A model generated the notes under the pieces. The model was not told where the DNA came from and did not search any database. It saw only the letters and a program-made list of their open reading frames with translations. Shown here in pieces: positions 32,201-40,772 of a DNA stretch of 64,000 nt. Origin of the DNA: Pseudomarimonas salicorniae (GTDB taxonomy: Bacteria; Pseudomonadota; Gammaproteobacteria; Xanthomonadales; Xanthomonadaceae). Numbering within the stretch: the stretch's first letter is position 1; each line of letters starts with the position of its first letter. The position numbers and the translations under genes were made by a program. The stretch is from positions 124,001 through 188,000 of the forward strand of contig NZ_JALNMH010000009.1 of the NCBI RefSeq assembly GCF_023156535.1, written 5' to 3'.

Positions 32201-33123
32201 CCCACGCCACGCTCCGCCACCTGCTCAGCCTTGCCGACCTCAGTGCCAGCGAGCTCGATCGCCTGCTGCAGCGTGCCCAGTCGCTGCGCGAGCGCGCGCT
32301 CGGCGCGCCGCTGCCCGAGGCCCCGCTCGCCGGCAAGACCGTGGTCAACCTGTTCTTCGAGCCCTCGACCCGCACCCGCAGCTCCTTCGAACTGGCCGCC
32401 AAGCGGCTCGGCGCCACCGTACTGAACTTCGACATGGCGAACTCGTCCACGCGCAAGGGCGAGACCCTGGCCGACACCCTCTACACGCTGGAGGCCATGG
32501 GCGCCGACGTCTTCGTCGTCCGCCACGGCACCGACGGCGTGGTCGCCCAGCTGGCCTCGATCTGCGCGCCGCGTTCCCGGCTGGTCAATGCGGGCGACGG
32601 CCGCAGCCATCACCCGACCCAGGGCCTGCTCGACATGCTGACCATCCGCCAGCACAAGGGCCAGGACTTCTCGACCCTGAGCGTCGCCCTGATCGGCGAT
32701 ATCCGCCACTCGCGCGTCGCCCGCTCGGACCTGCGCGCGCTACGCCTGTTGAACACCGGCGAGATCCGCATCGCCGCGCCGGAGTCGCTGCTACCGGAGT
32801 CCTCGGTGCAGGAAGGCTGCCGACTCTGCACCAGCGCCGACGAGGCCGTGGAGGGCGCCGACGTGGTGATGACCCTGCGCCTGCAGCGCGAACGCATGGA
32901 GGAAGGCCTGGTGACCTCGCTCGAGGCCTATTTCCGCGACTGGGGCATCACCCCCGAGCGCCTCGCCCTCGCCAAGCCCGACGCCATCGTCATGCATCCC
33001 GGCCCGATGAACCGCGGCGTGGAGATCGCCGATGCCGTCGCCGACGGCCCGCAGTCGGTGATTCGCGAGCAGGTCAGCAATGGGGTGGCAGTGAGGATGG
33101 CGGTGCTTGAAGCGTTGGCTTGA
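32197..33123 (+). CDS. pyrB: Aspartate carbamoyltransferase catalytic chain
   Basis: 308 residues from the ATG at 32197, overlapping the ruvX stop by four bases. It carries the carbamoyl-phosphate site STRTR (57-61) and SSTRKGE with Lys87, then GDGRSHHPTQGLLDM and MHPGPMNRGVEI. It makes N-carbamoyl-aspartate, the committed step of pyrimidine synthesis. In Pseudomonas pyrB is preceded by pyrR and followed by the inactive pyrC' needed for its holoenzyme. Neither is here: the next feature is a repeat hairpin and the convergent pilU. Confidence 0.96.
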   Translation: MTHATLRHLLSLADLSASELDRLLQRAQSLRERALGAPLPEAPLAGKTVVNLFFEPSTRTRSSFELAAKRLGATVLNFDMANSSTRKGETLADTLYTLEAMGADVFVVRHGTDGVVAQLASICAPRSRLVNAGDGRSHHPTQGLLDMLTIRQHKGQDFSTLSVALIGDIRHSRVARSDLRALRLLNTGEIRIAAPESLLPESSVQEGCRLCTSADEAVEGADVVMTLRLQRERMEEGLVTSLEAYFRDWGITPERLALAKPDAIVMHPGPMNRGVEIADAVADGPQSVIREQVSNGVAVRMAVLEALA

Positions 33124-33135
33124 GCCAACGCTTCA

Positions 33136-33233
33136 GTGATTCGTGATTCGTGATTGGTGATTCGCAAGAGCAGAGTCGCCTCAGTGGGCCGGTGCCCGCT
33201 TTGACGAATCACCAATCACGAATCACCGATCAC
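33136..33233. repeat. Inverted heptad-repeat hairpin between pyrB and pilU
   Basis: Four tandem GTGATTC-type heptads (33136-33163, one variant GTGATTG) face four complementary heptads (33206-33233: GAATCAC, CAATCAC, GAATCAC, CGATCAC), with about 42 bases between. The array folds into a long hairpin and lies between the convergent ends of pyrB and pilU, where it could act as a bidirectional terminator or mRNA 3' end protector. Confidence 0.9.
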
Positions 33234-33238
33234 GGCTT

Positions 33239-34369
33239 CTAACGCGTCTCCATCACCTCGACGCCATCCAGACCCTGCGACAGGGTGTGCGCGTCGCCGC
33301 CCTGGGCGAGCTTGATTCGCAGGCGGACCTCGTTGCTGGAGTCGGCGTGGCGCAGGGCGTCCTCGTAGCTGATCTCGCCGGCCTGATACAGCTCGAACAG
33401 GGCCTGGTCGAAGGTCTTCATGCCGAGGTTGGTCGACTCCTTCATCACTTCCTTGATCTTGTGCACCTCGCCGTCGCGGATGTAGTCCTGGATCAGCGGC
33501 GTGCCGAGCATGATCTCCATCGCGCAGCGGCGGGCCTTGCCATCCGGCGTCGGCACCAGCTGCTGGGCGACGATACCCTTGAGGTTCAGCGACAGGTCCA
33601 TCAGCAGCTGGCTGCGACGGTCCTCGGGGAAGAAGTTGATGATGCGGTCCAGCGCCTGGTTGGCGTTGTTGGCGTGCAGGGTGCAGAGCACGAGATGGCC
33701 GGTTTCGGCGAAGGCGATGGCGTGGTCCATGCCTTCGCGGGTGCGCACCTCGCCGATCATGATCACGTCGGGCGCCTGGCGCAGGGTGTTCTTCAGCGCC
33801 GCCTCCCAGCTGTCGGTGTCGATGCCGACCTCGCGCTGGGTGATGATGCAGCCCTCGTGCTTGTGCACGAACTCGATCGGGTCCTCGATGGTGATGATGT
33901 GGCCCGAACTGTTCTGGTTCCGGTAGCCGATCATCGCCGCCAGCGAGGTCGACTTACCCGTGCCCGTGGCGCCGACGAAGATGATGATGCCGCGCTTGGT
34001 CATCGCCAGCGTCTTGATGATCGGCGGCAGGTTGAGCTCTTCGACGGTGGGGATCTTGGTCTCGATCCGGCGCAGCACCATGCCGACTTGGTTGCGCTGG
34101 TAGAAGCAGGACACGCGGAAGCGGCCGACGCCGGAGACGCCGATGGCGAAGTTGCACTCGTGGGTCTTCTCGAACTCCTCGCGCTGGCTCGGCGTCATCA
34201 CGTTGAGCACCAGGTCGCGGGACTGCTGCGGCGTCAGCGGATTCTGCGTGATCGGCTGCACCCTCCCCGAGACCTTCATCGACGGCGGCACGCCGGCGGT
34301 GATGAACAGGTCCGACGCCTTCTTGTGCGCCATCAGTTTCAGGAAGCTGGTGAAGTCGATGCTGCTCAT
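33239..34369 (-). CDS. pilU: Type IV pilus retraction ATPase PilU
   Basis: 376 residues. Walker A GATGTGKST is at 133-141, the Asp box IEDPIEFVH and Walker B MIGEVRTREGMDHA follow, and the His box is TGHLVLCTLHANNA. The C-terminal tail of about 30 residues beyond the PilT length is typical of PilU. It is a cytoplasmic hexamer that works with PilT to pull back pili under load. It is downstream of pilT with 113 bases between, filled by a heptad-repeat hairpin; a similar hairpin follows it. Confidence 0.95.
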   Translation of the reverse strand: MSSIDFTSFLKLMAHKKASDLFITAGVPPSMKVSGRVQPITQNPLTPQQSRDLVLNVMTPSQREEFEKTHECNFAIGVSGVGRFRVSCFYQRNQVGMVLRRIETKIPTVEELNLPPIIKTLAMTKRGIIIFVGATGTGKSTSLAAMIGYRNQNSSGHIITIEDPIEFVHKHEGCIITQREVGIDTDSWEAALKNTLRQAPDVIMIGEVRTREGMDHAIAFAETGHLVLCTLHANNANQALDRIINFFPEDRRSQLLMDLSLNLKGIVAQQLVPTPDGKARRCAMEIMLGTPLIQDYIRDGEVHKIKEVMKESTNLGMKTFDQALFELYQAGEISYEDALRHADSSNEVRLRIKLAQGGDAHTLSQGLDGVEVMETR

Positions 34370-34380
34370 GTCAGAAGCCC

Positions 34381-34470
34381 GTGATTGGTGATTCGTGATT
34401 CGTGATTCGTAAAAGCATGATCGTGCGAGGCCAAGCTCTTACGAATCACGAATCACGAATCACGAATCAC
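34381..34470. repeat. Inverted heptad-repeat hairpin between pilT and pilU
   Basis: Four heptads GTGATTG/C at 34381-34408 oppose four perfect GAATCAC heptads at 34443-34470. The inner flanks CGTAAAAGC and GCTCTTACG extend the pairing with one mismatch, so a stem of about 37 bp is possible around a loop of some 16 bases. It is the same kind of element as 33136-33233. Confidence 0.92.
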
Positions 34471-34482
34471 CCGCTTGTTCGA

Positions 34483-35520
34483 TCAATCGAACAAGCGCTT
34501 GTCCTTGGCGTACTCACGCGCCTGCTGGCGGATGATCTGGCCGCGCTTGACCAGGTCCTGCAGGCACTGGTCGAGGGTCTGCATGCCGTACTGCTGGCCG
34601 GTCTGGATGGACGAGTACATCTGCGCCACCTTGTCCTCTCGGATCAGGTTGCGGATGGCGGGGATGGCGACCATGATCTCGTGCGCAGCGATGCGCCCGC
34701 CGCCGACCTTCTTCAGCAGCGACTGCGAGATCACCGCGCGCAGCGACTCCGACAGCATCGAGCGGACCATCGGCTTCTCGCCGGCGGGGAACACGTCGAT
34801 GATGCGGTCGATCGTCTTGGCCGCCGAGCTGGTATGCAGGGTGCCGAACACCAGATGCCCGGTCTCCGCCGCGGTCAGCGCGAGGCGGATGGTCTCGAGG
34901 TCACGCAGCTCGCCGACGAGGATGTAGTCGGGATCCTCGCGCAGCGCGGAACGCAGGGCTTCGTTGAAGCCGTGGGTGTCGCGGTGCACCTCGCGCTGGT
35001 TGATCAGACACTTGTTCGAGGTGTGCACGAACTCGATCGGATCCTCGACGGTGAGGATGTGGCCATACTCGTTCTTGTTGACGTGGTCGACCATCGCCGC
35101 AAGCGTGGTCGACTTGCCCGAGCCGGTCGGGCCGGTGACCAGGATCAGGCCCTGCGGCTGCTCGATCAGCTCCTTGAACACCTTCGGCGCGGCCAGGTCC
35201 TCAAGCGAGAGCACCTCGGAGGGAATCGTCCGGAACACCGCGCCGGCGCCGCGATTCTGGTTGAAGGCATTGACGCGGAAGCGGGCGAGCCCGGCGATCT
35301 CGAAGCTGAAGTCGCACTCGAGGAACTCCTCGTAGTCGCGCCTTTGCTTGTCCGACATGATGTCGTAGACCAGCGTGTGGACCTGCTTGTGGTCCAGCGC
35401 CGGGATGTTGATCCGGCGGACGTCGCCATCGACGCGGATCATCGGCGGCAGGCCGGCCGAGAGATGCAGGTCCGAGGCCTTGTTCTTGACCGAGAAGGCC
35501 AACAGCTCAGCGATATCCAT
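34483..35520 (-). CDS. pilT: Type IV pilus retraction ATPase PilT
   Basis: 345 residues from ATG 35520; the open frame extends upstream without homology. It has an N-terminal PAS-like domain (1-110), Walker A GPTGSGKS (130-137), Asp box VEDPIEFVH, Walker B LVGELRDLETI, His box TGHLVFGTLHTSSA and the PilT hallmark AIRNLIRE. It is a hexameric motor that depolymerises pili, driving twitching and DNA uptake. It starts back-to-back with yggS, 127 bases apart, as in Pseudomonas. Confidence 0.96.
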   Translation of the reverse strand: MDIAELLAFSVKNKASDLHLSAGLPPMIRVDGDVRRINIPALDHKQVHTLVYDIMSDKQRRDYEEFLECDFSFEIAGLARFRVNAFNQNRGAGAVFRTIPSEVLSLEDLAAPKVFKELIEQPQGLILVTGPTGSGKSTTLAAMVDHVNKNEYGHILTVEDPIEFVHTSNKCLINQREVHRDTHGFNEALRSALREDPDYILVGELRDLETIRLALTAAETGHLVFGTLHTSSAAKTIDRIIDVFPAGEKPMVRSMLSESLRAVISQSLLKKVGGGRIAAHEIMVAIPAIRNLIREDKVAQMYSSIQTGQQYGMQTLDQCLQDLVKRGQIIRQQAREYAKDKRLFD

Positions 35521-35647
35521 GCCCACCCCCAAAAAATGACGAAGGCCTTCACGCCCGCGGATGGCAGGATGCCGTCCGGTGGTTAAGCTGTTGTCGAGTA
35601 TAGCGCCGAACCACCACCGTCGCGGAAGCAGCGAAAACCCTCCATCC

Positions 35648-36325
35648 ATGAGTTCCAGCGCACAACCCATCGACCGCATCCGGGAGCGTATCTCCCAGGC
35701 CGCGGACGGCCGCCAGGTCGACCTGCTCGCTGTCAGCAAGACCCGCAGCGACATCGAGGTCCGGGCGCTTGCCGAGTCCAGCGGGCAGCGCGCCTTTGGC
35801 GAGAACTATGTGCAGGAGGCCATGGCCAAGCGCGAGGCGCTGGCCGACCTCGGCCCGGTCTGGCACCTGATCGGCCACCTGCAGAGCAACAAGTGCCGCG
35901 AGGCGGCCGAGACCTTCGACTGGATCGATTCCATCGACCGCGCCAAGCTGATCGCTCCGCTGGCGCGCTTCCGGCCGGCCGATCGGGCACCTCTGAACCT
36001 GCTGATCCAGGTCAATATCGATGATGAGGACAGCAAGTCCGGCTGCCGCCCCGACCAGATCGAGGCGCTGGCCGCCGCGATCGCTGCCGAATCGCGGCTG
36101 AAGCTGCGCGGCCTGATGGCGATCCCGGCCCCCGGCGACCCGGCCTCGCTGCGTCGCGCCTTCGCCGCGATGCGCCAGCTGTTCGAGCGGCTGCGTGCCA
36201 CGCACCGGGACGCCGACACGCTGTCGATGGGCATGAGCGACGACTTCGAGCTGGCGATCGCCGAGGGCGCCACCCAGGTCCGCATCGGCACGGCGCTGTT
36301 CGGGCCGCGCCCCGGCAAGTCCTGA
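35648..36325 (+). CDS. yggS: PLP-binding homeostasis protein YggS (PROSC family)
   Basis: 225 residues from the ATG at 35648. It is a fold type III PLP-binding barrel: VDLLAVSKTRSD holds the PLP lysine (Lys31), followed by FGENYVQEA, WHLIGHLQSNK, LIQVNIDDEDSKSGC, GLMAIP and SMGMSDDFELAI. It has no known catalytic activity and buffers pyridoxal phosphate; loss perturbs B6 and amino acid pools in E. coli. It heads the yggS-proC-yggT cluster, divergent from pilT. Confidence 0.95.
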   Translation: MSSSAQPIDRIRERISQAADGRQVDLLAVSKTRSDIEVRALAESSGQRAFGENYVQEAMAKREALADLGPVWHLIGHLQSNKCREAAETFDWIDSIDRAKLIAPLARFRPADRAPLNLLIQVNIDDEDSKSGCRPDQIEALAAAIAAESRLKLRGLMAIPAPGDPASLRRAFAAMRQLFERLRATHRDADTLSMGMSDDFELAIAEGATQVRIGTALFGPRPGKS

Positions 36326-36390
36326 GCAGGACCCGGCGGGCGCTCACCGGCGGTTGCTATGCTTGGGCGATTTACCAGGACCTGCCGCGT

Positions 36391-37236
36391 ATGAGTGAAG
36401 CCGCCTCCGCCCTGCCCCGCGATATCCGCATCGCCTTCATCGGCGGCGGCAACATGGCGCGCGCCCTGATCGGCGGGCTGTGCCGGCGCGGCGCCGAGCC
36501 CGGGCGGATCCGGGTCGCCGAACCCCAGGCCGCACTCCGCGAGGGGCTCAAGGCCGACTTCGGCGTTGTCGCCACCGCGTCGGGCACCGAGGCGGTGGCC
36601 GACGCCGACGTGGTGCTGCTGGCAGTGAAACCGCAGGTGATGCGCGAGGCGCTGGGCGATCTGGCCGCGTCGCTTCCTGACGGCGCCCTGCTGGTTTCGA
36701 TCGCCGCCGGCCTGACCAGCAGCCAGATCGACCGCTGGGCAGGCGGCGGACGCCGCGTAGTGCGCGCCATGCCGAACACGCCGGCCCTGATCGGCCAGGG
36801 CGCCACCGGACTGTTCGCCTCTGCAGCCTGCGACGAGGCCGACCGTGACCGGGCCGAGGCCCTGCTCGGCGCGGTCGGCGCCTGCGCCTGGGTCGAGGAG
36901 GAGTCGCAGATGGACGCGGTCACCGCGCTGTCCGGCAGCGGCCCCGCCTATCTGTTCCTGCTTGCCGAGGCGATGCAGGCAGCCGGCGAGCGCGAGGGCC
37001 TGCCCGCCGACGTCGCCCGCCGGCTGGCAAGGCAGACCGTGGCCGGCGCCGCGGCCATGCTGGTCGCCGACGAGACCGAGGCGGGTGAACAGCGACGCCG
37101 GGTCACCTCGCCGAACGGCACCACCCAGGCGGCGGTCGAGTCGCTGCAGGCCGACGGCTTCGAAGCCCTGGTCGGCCGGGCGATCGCTGCCGCCCGGCGG
37201 CGCGGCGCCGAGCTGTCCGCCGCGGCGGAGGGCTGA
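36391..37236 (+). CDS. proC: Pyrroline-5-carboxylate reductase
   Basis: 281 residues. The N-terminal Rossmann motif is IAFIGGGNMARALIGGL, followed by LAVKPQVM, VRAMPNTPALIGQGATGLF, and the C-terminal signature SGSGPAYLFLLAEAM with the later VTSPNGTTQAA. It reduces pyrroline-5-carboxylate to proline with NAD(P)H. It lies 65 bases after yggS and 3 bases before yggT. Confidence 0.96.
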   Translation: MSEAASALPRDIRIAFIGGGNMARALIGGLCRRGAEPGRIRVAEPQAALREGLKADFGVVATASGTEAVADADVVLLAVKPQVMREALGDLAASLPDGALLVSIAAGLTSSQIDRWAGGGRRVVRAMPNTPALIGQGATGLFASAACDEADRDRAEALLGAVGACAWVEEESQMDAVTALSGSGPAYLFLLAEAMQAAGEREGLPADVARRLARQTVAGAAAMLVADETEAGEQRRRVTSPNGTTQAAVESLQADGFEALVGRAIAAARRRGAELSAAAEG

Positions 37237-37239
37237 GCC

Positions 37240-37815
37240 ATGGGCTACGTCGCCAACGCCGGTGCCATCCTCATCCACGTCCTGTTCGGGCTGTTGATCG
37301 GCCTCTTCGTGCTGCGCGTGCTGCTGCAGCTGGTGCGGGCAAACTTCTACAACCCGATCTGCCAGTTCTTCTATAAAGCGACCAACCCGGTCCTGATGCC
37401 GATGCGCCGCGTGTTCAAGCCCTGGCGAGCGCTGGACACTGCCGGCCTGCTGGTCGCGCTCGTGCTGTGCGCGATCAAGGTCTGGCTTCTGGCGGCGCTG
37501 TCCGGCTTCGGGCTGTCGCCCGGAGCGCTGGCGGTGCTGGCGCTTGCCGGCCTGATCGACTTCGTCCTGACCCTGTATTTCTGGCTGATCATCATCCGTA
37601 TCGTGGCGAGCTTCTTCGCCACCGACAGCTACCATCCGATCATCCCGCCCCTGACCCAGCTCACCGAGCCGGTGCTGGCGCCGCTGCGCCGGGCGCTGCC
37701 CGCGCTCGGCCCCTTCGACCTGTCACCCCTGGTCGCGACGCTGGGCATCCTGCTGGCACAGGCGCTGCTGGTGGCACCGCTGACCGACCTGGGCATGGCA
37801 CTCGCACGAGGCTGA
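37240..37815 (+). CDS. yggT: YggT family membrane protein
   Basis: 191 residues with two YGGT repeats, each a pair of hydrophobic helices. Conserved-looking patches are FYNPICQFFYKATNPVLMPMRR in the first (cited only by its ends FYNPI and MRR in the family) and YHPIIPPLTQLTEPVLAPLRR-like sequence in the second. It sits in the inner membrane; roles in osmotic tolerance or cell division have been proposed for relatives. It starts three bases after the proC stop. Confidence 0.9.
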   Translation: MGYVANAGAILIHVLFGLLIGLFVLRVLLQLVRANFYNPICQFFYKATNPVLMPMRRVFKPWRALDTAGLLVALVLCAIKVWLLAALSGFGLSPGALAVLALAGLIDFVLTLYFWLIIIRIVASFFATDSYHPIIPPLTQLTEPVLAPLRRALPALGPFDLSPLVATLGILLAQALLVAPLTDLGMALARG

Positions 37816-37820
37816 AGACA

Positions 37821-38243
37821 ATGCGCATCCTGCTCACCTGCCTGCTGTTCATCGCTTCCCAAGCCTTCGCCCAGGACAGCCTGACCCGCGATGGCTACAC
37901 CGTCTATTACAGCGCCATCCCGACCCTCGACCTGACCCCCGAGGTGGCCCGGGGCTACGCCATCACGCGGTCGGAGCAGCGCGCCCTGCTGAACATTTCG
38001 ATCCGCCGTGATACGGAGGCGGGCAACGTGGCGGTGCGCGCCGCGATCAGCGGCAGCGTGCAGAACGATGCCGGACAGGCGCAGCGCGTCACCGTGCGCG
38101 AGATCCGCGAGGGCGATGCCATCTACTACCTCGCCGAGCCACGCATGCGCCCGGGCGACACCCTGCGCTTCGATCTTGTGGTCACCCCCGAGGGCAGCAC
38201 GCAGCCAATCAGCGTGCGCTTCTCGCGTCCGTTCTTCAGGTGA
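37821..38243 (+). CDS. Secreted DUF4426 protein
   Basis: 140 residues from ATG 37821. Signal peptide 1-18 (cut after AFA), then a single domain with YTVYYSAIPTLDLTPEVARGY, RALLNISIRR and a basic, aromatic C-terminus FSRPFFR. The order yggT then DUF4426 is also seen in Pseudomonas. It should be periplasmic; function unknown. Its stop overlaps the GTG start of the next gene. Confidence 0.82.
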   Translation: MRILLTCLLFIASQAFAQDSLTRDGYTVYYSAIPTLDLTPEVARGYAITRSEQRALLNISIRRDTEAGNVAVRAAISGSVQNDAGQAQRVTVREIREGDAIYYLAEPRMRPGDTLRFDLVVTPEGSTQPISVRFSRPFFR

Positions 38244-38935
38244 GCCTGCGCCTGCTGGCGGTGCGCCACGGCCAGGCTTCGTTCTCGGCCGAGGACTACG
38301 ACCAGCTGTCCGAACTGGGCAGCGCCCAGGCCGAGGCATTGGGCAGCTGGCTGGCCGATCACGAGCCACGCTTCGACCGTGTCCTCTGCGGCCGCCTGCG
38401 CCGCCACGCCCAGACCCTCGACGGCATCGCCGCGGCGCTGGGCCGCTCGGGCCACGCGCTGCCACCGACCCGGATCGACCCGCGGCTGGACGAGTTCGAC
38501 CACCGCCAGCTGGCGGTCGCCTTCGTTCGTGCCTTTCCTCAGCACCCCGTTTCGCTGGGCGCCAAACAGGGACGCTCGCGCGACCTCACCGCTCTGTTGC
38601 GCCTTCTGCGCGAGGCGCTGCTCAGCTGGACCCGTGACGAACTGCCCGAGGCCGCGGAGAGCTGGGCCACCTTCCGCCAGCGCACGCGCTCGGTGCTGAC
38701 CGAGCTGGCCTCGGGCGAGCGGCAGTCGGTGCTGCTGGTGTCCTCGGCCGGGGTGATCGCGCAGCTCGCCGCCGAATCGCTGGAACTGCCTGACCATCGC
38801 AGCATCGATCTCAACATGAGCCTGCGCAACAGCGCCCTGTGCGAACTTCATGCCGGAGAGACCGGCATCCAGCTGCGCAGCTGGAACGGCCTGCCGCATC
38901 TCGCCGACCGACGGTCGATGTGGACGCACGTGTGA
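38240..38935 (+). CDS. Histidine phosphatase family (phosphoglycerate-mutase-like) protein
   Basis: 231 residues from a GTG at 38240 (overlap GTGA with the DUF4426 stop). The branch-1 motif is LAVRHGQASF with the catalytic RHG; the second arginine follows in VLCGRLRRHAQT; ELDE-like acid is in RLDEFDHR, and the late catalytic His is replaced by LVSSAGVIAQ, where many family members have SHG. The missing late histidine weakens any catalytic claim. Substrate unknown. Confidence 0.75.
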   Translation: MSLRLLAVRHGQASFSAEDYDQLSELGSAQAEALGSWLADHEPRFDRVLCGRLRRHAQTLDGIAAALGRSGHALPPTRIDPRLDEFDHRQLAVAFVRAFPQHPVSLGAKQGRSRDLTALLRLLREALLSWTRDELPEAAESWATFRQRTRSVLTELASGERQSVLLVSSAGVIAQLAAESLELPDHRSIDLNMSLRNSALCELHAGETGIQLRSWNGLPHLADRRSMWTHV

Positions 38936-39032
38936 CCTCCCGGACCGCCCACGCACCACCACAGGCGCGTTAACTTCTTCCGCCATCGGCGAGCGCCCCG
39001 CTGCGGAGCGCCCGTCGCGACGGGGAGACAAC

Positions 39033-40763
39033 GTGAAACCACTTCTGCTGCGCTGCCTGCTGGTCCTGCTCATGGGACTTCTGCCGCTGTCCGCCAGCGA
39101 GGCCCAGTCGGTGTTCGGCGACGGCTTCGAAGGAGGCTTCCCGGCCACCGACATCGACGCCGCCCGGCTGCTGAGCCAGGCCACCTTCGGCCCTTCGCCC
39201 GCGGCCCTCGACGAGGTGCGCCAGCGCGGTGTCGCAGGCTGGGTCGAGCACCAGCTGGGCCTGCCCCCGACCTTTCACCTGCCGGTGCTGCAGGAAGTCC
39301 GCGCCGGCGGCCAGCCGGTCTATCAGAACGTGCGAACCGATGCCTGGTTCCGCCGCGCCCTCTACGCCCCGGACCAGCTGCGCCAGCGCATGGCCTTCGC
39401 CCTCTCGCAGATCTTCGTCGTCTCCGACGCCTCGGGTGGCCTCGGCGGGCGCGAGTTCGCCCTGGCCCAGTACTACGACCTGCTGCTCGACCACGCCTTC
39501 GGCAACTACCGCGACCTGCTCGAGGCGGTCACCCTGCATCCCACCATGGGCGTCTACCTGTCGATGATGGGCAACCAGAAGCCCGACCCGGCATCGAACA
39601 TCCGCCCGGACGAGAACTACGCCCGCGAGATCATGCAGCTGTTCTCGATCGGGCTGGTGATGCTGGAGGCCGACGGCAGCGTGCGCGATGGCGACCCGGG
39701 CACGCCCGGCATCCAGCCCATCCCGACCTACGACCAGGACGCCATCCGCGGCTTCGCCCATGTGTTCACCGGCTGGAAGTGGCTGGAGTGCGAGGGATCG
39801 CGCGAGACCCATCCGTGGGAATGGCAGTACTGCGGGCCGGAACCGGAGACACAGGCCGGCAGCGGCTGGATGAGCCCGATGCGCCCGGTCGAATACCAGC
39901 ACGACCGCGCCGCCAAGGACCTGCTCTCCTATCAGGGGGTCGGGAGGGGGAGCGTGCTGCGGATCCCCGCCGACGGTGACGCGCGCAGCGATCTCGACGA
40001 TGCGCTGGACACCCTCGCCATGCATCCGAACGTCGCCCCGTTCATCTCGCGCCAGCTGATCCAGCGCCTGGTCACCAGCAACCCCAGTCCGGCCTACATC
40101 GGGCGCATCAGCGCGGTGTTCAACGACGACGGTGCGGGCGGCTACGGCAACCTCGGCGCCGTGCTGCGGGCGATCCTCCTCGATCCAGAGGCCCGCGATC
40201 CGGCGGCTGCCGCGCAAGCCGGCTACGGCAAGCTGCGCGAGCCGCTGCTGCGCCGCACCCATCTATGGCGGGCGATGGGCGCCGTCTCACCCAGCGGTCG
40301 CTACAACGAGTGGGGCCTGCAGGAACGCTTCGGCCAGGCGCCGCTCGGCGCGCCCTCGGTCTTCAACTTCTACTTTCCCCACCACAGCCCGCCGGGCGAG
40401 ATCGCCGATGCCGGCCAGGTCGCCCCCGAGTTCCAGATCACGACCGATACCGCGATCGTCGCGATCAGCAATGACCTGGCCGGGCGGGTGTTCTACGCCT
40501 ACCAGGGCAATCCCTACGCCGAGGACGATGACATGCTGATCGACCTGTCGGCGGACCTGGCGCTGGCCGACCAGCCGGCGCGCCTGGTCGATCGCTACAA
40601 CCTGCTGTTCATGCATGGGCGGATGCCACCGGCCATGCGCCAGGTGCTGATCGACCACATCGAGGGAATCGGTTCGCAGTACAACGCCAACTGGCGACTC
40701 GACCGCGTGCGCGACACGCTCGCCCTGATCCTCACCTCCGCGCAGTACGCGGTACAACGCTAG
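39033..40763 (+). CDS. Secreted DUF1800 family protein
   Basis: 576 residues from a GTG at 39033, backed by GGGGAG at 39022-39027. A signal peptide ends near residue 25 (ASEAQ). The mature start reads SVFGDGFEGG. The DUF1800 domain covers most of the rest: ARLLSQATFGPS, RRALYAPDQLRQRMAFALSQ-type segment, ENYAREIMQLFSIGL and AFTGW-like HVFTGWKW. Function is unknown; it is nearly always next to a DUF1501 gene, as here, 9 bases downstream. Both are exported. Confidence 0.88.
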   Translation: MKPLLLRCLLVLLMGLLPLSASEAQSVFGDGFEGGFPATDIDAARLLSQATFGPSPAALDEVRQRGVAGWVEHQLGLPPTFHLPVLQEVRAGGQPVYQNVRTDAWFRRALYAPDQLRQRMAFALSQIFVVSDASGGLGGREFALAQYYDLLLDHAFGNYRDLLEAVTLHPTMGVYLSMMGNQKPDPASNIRPDENYAREIMQLFSIGLVMLEADGSVRDGDPGTPGIQPIPTYDQDAIRGFAHVFTGWKWLECEGSRETHPWEWQYCGPEPETQAGSGWMSPMRPVEYQHDRAAKDLLSYQGVGRGSVLRIPADGDARSDLDDALDTLAMHPNVAPFISRQLIQRLVTSNPSPAYIGRISAVFNDDGAGGYGNLGAVLRAILLDPEARDPAAAAQAGYGKLREPLLRRTHLWRAMGAVSPSGRYNEWGLQERFGQAPLGAPSVFNFYFPHHSPPGEIADAGQVAPEFQITTDTAIVAISNDLAGRVFYAYQGNPYAEDDDMLIDLSADLALADQPARLVDRYNLLFMHGRMPPAMRQVLIDHIEGIGSQYNANWRLDRVRDTLALILTSAQYAVQR

Positions 40764-40772
40764 GAAACCGCC

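Noticed and set aside
33136-34470. CRISPR array from the heptad repeats
   Set aside because: Repeats are 7 bases, tandem without spacers and arranged as inverted arms; no cas genes near.
35806-37635. Minus-strand open frame of 609 codons
   Set aside because: Antisense to yggS, proC and yggT, all with strong family signatures.
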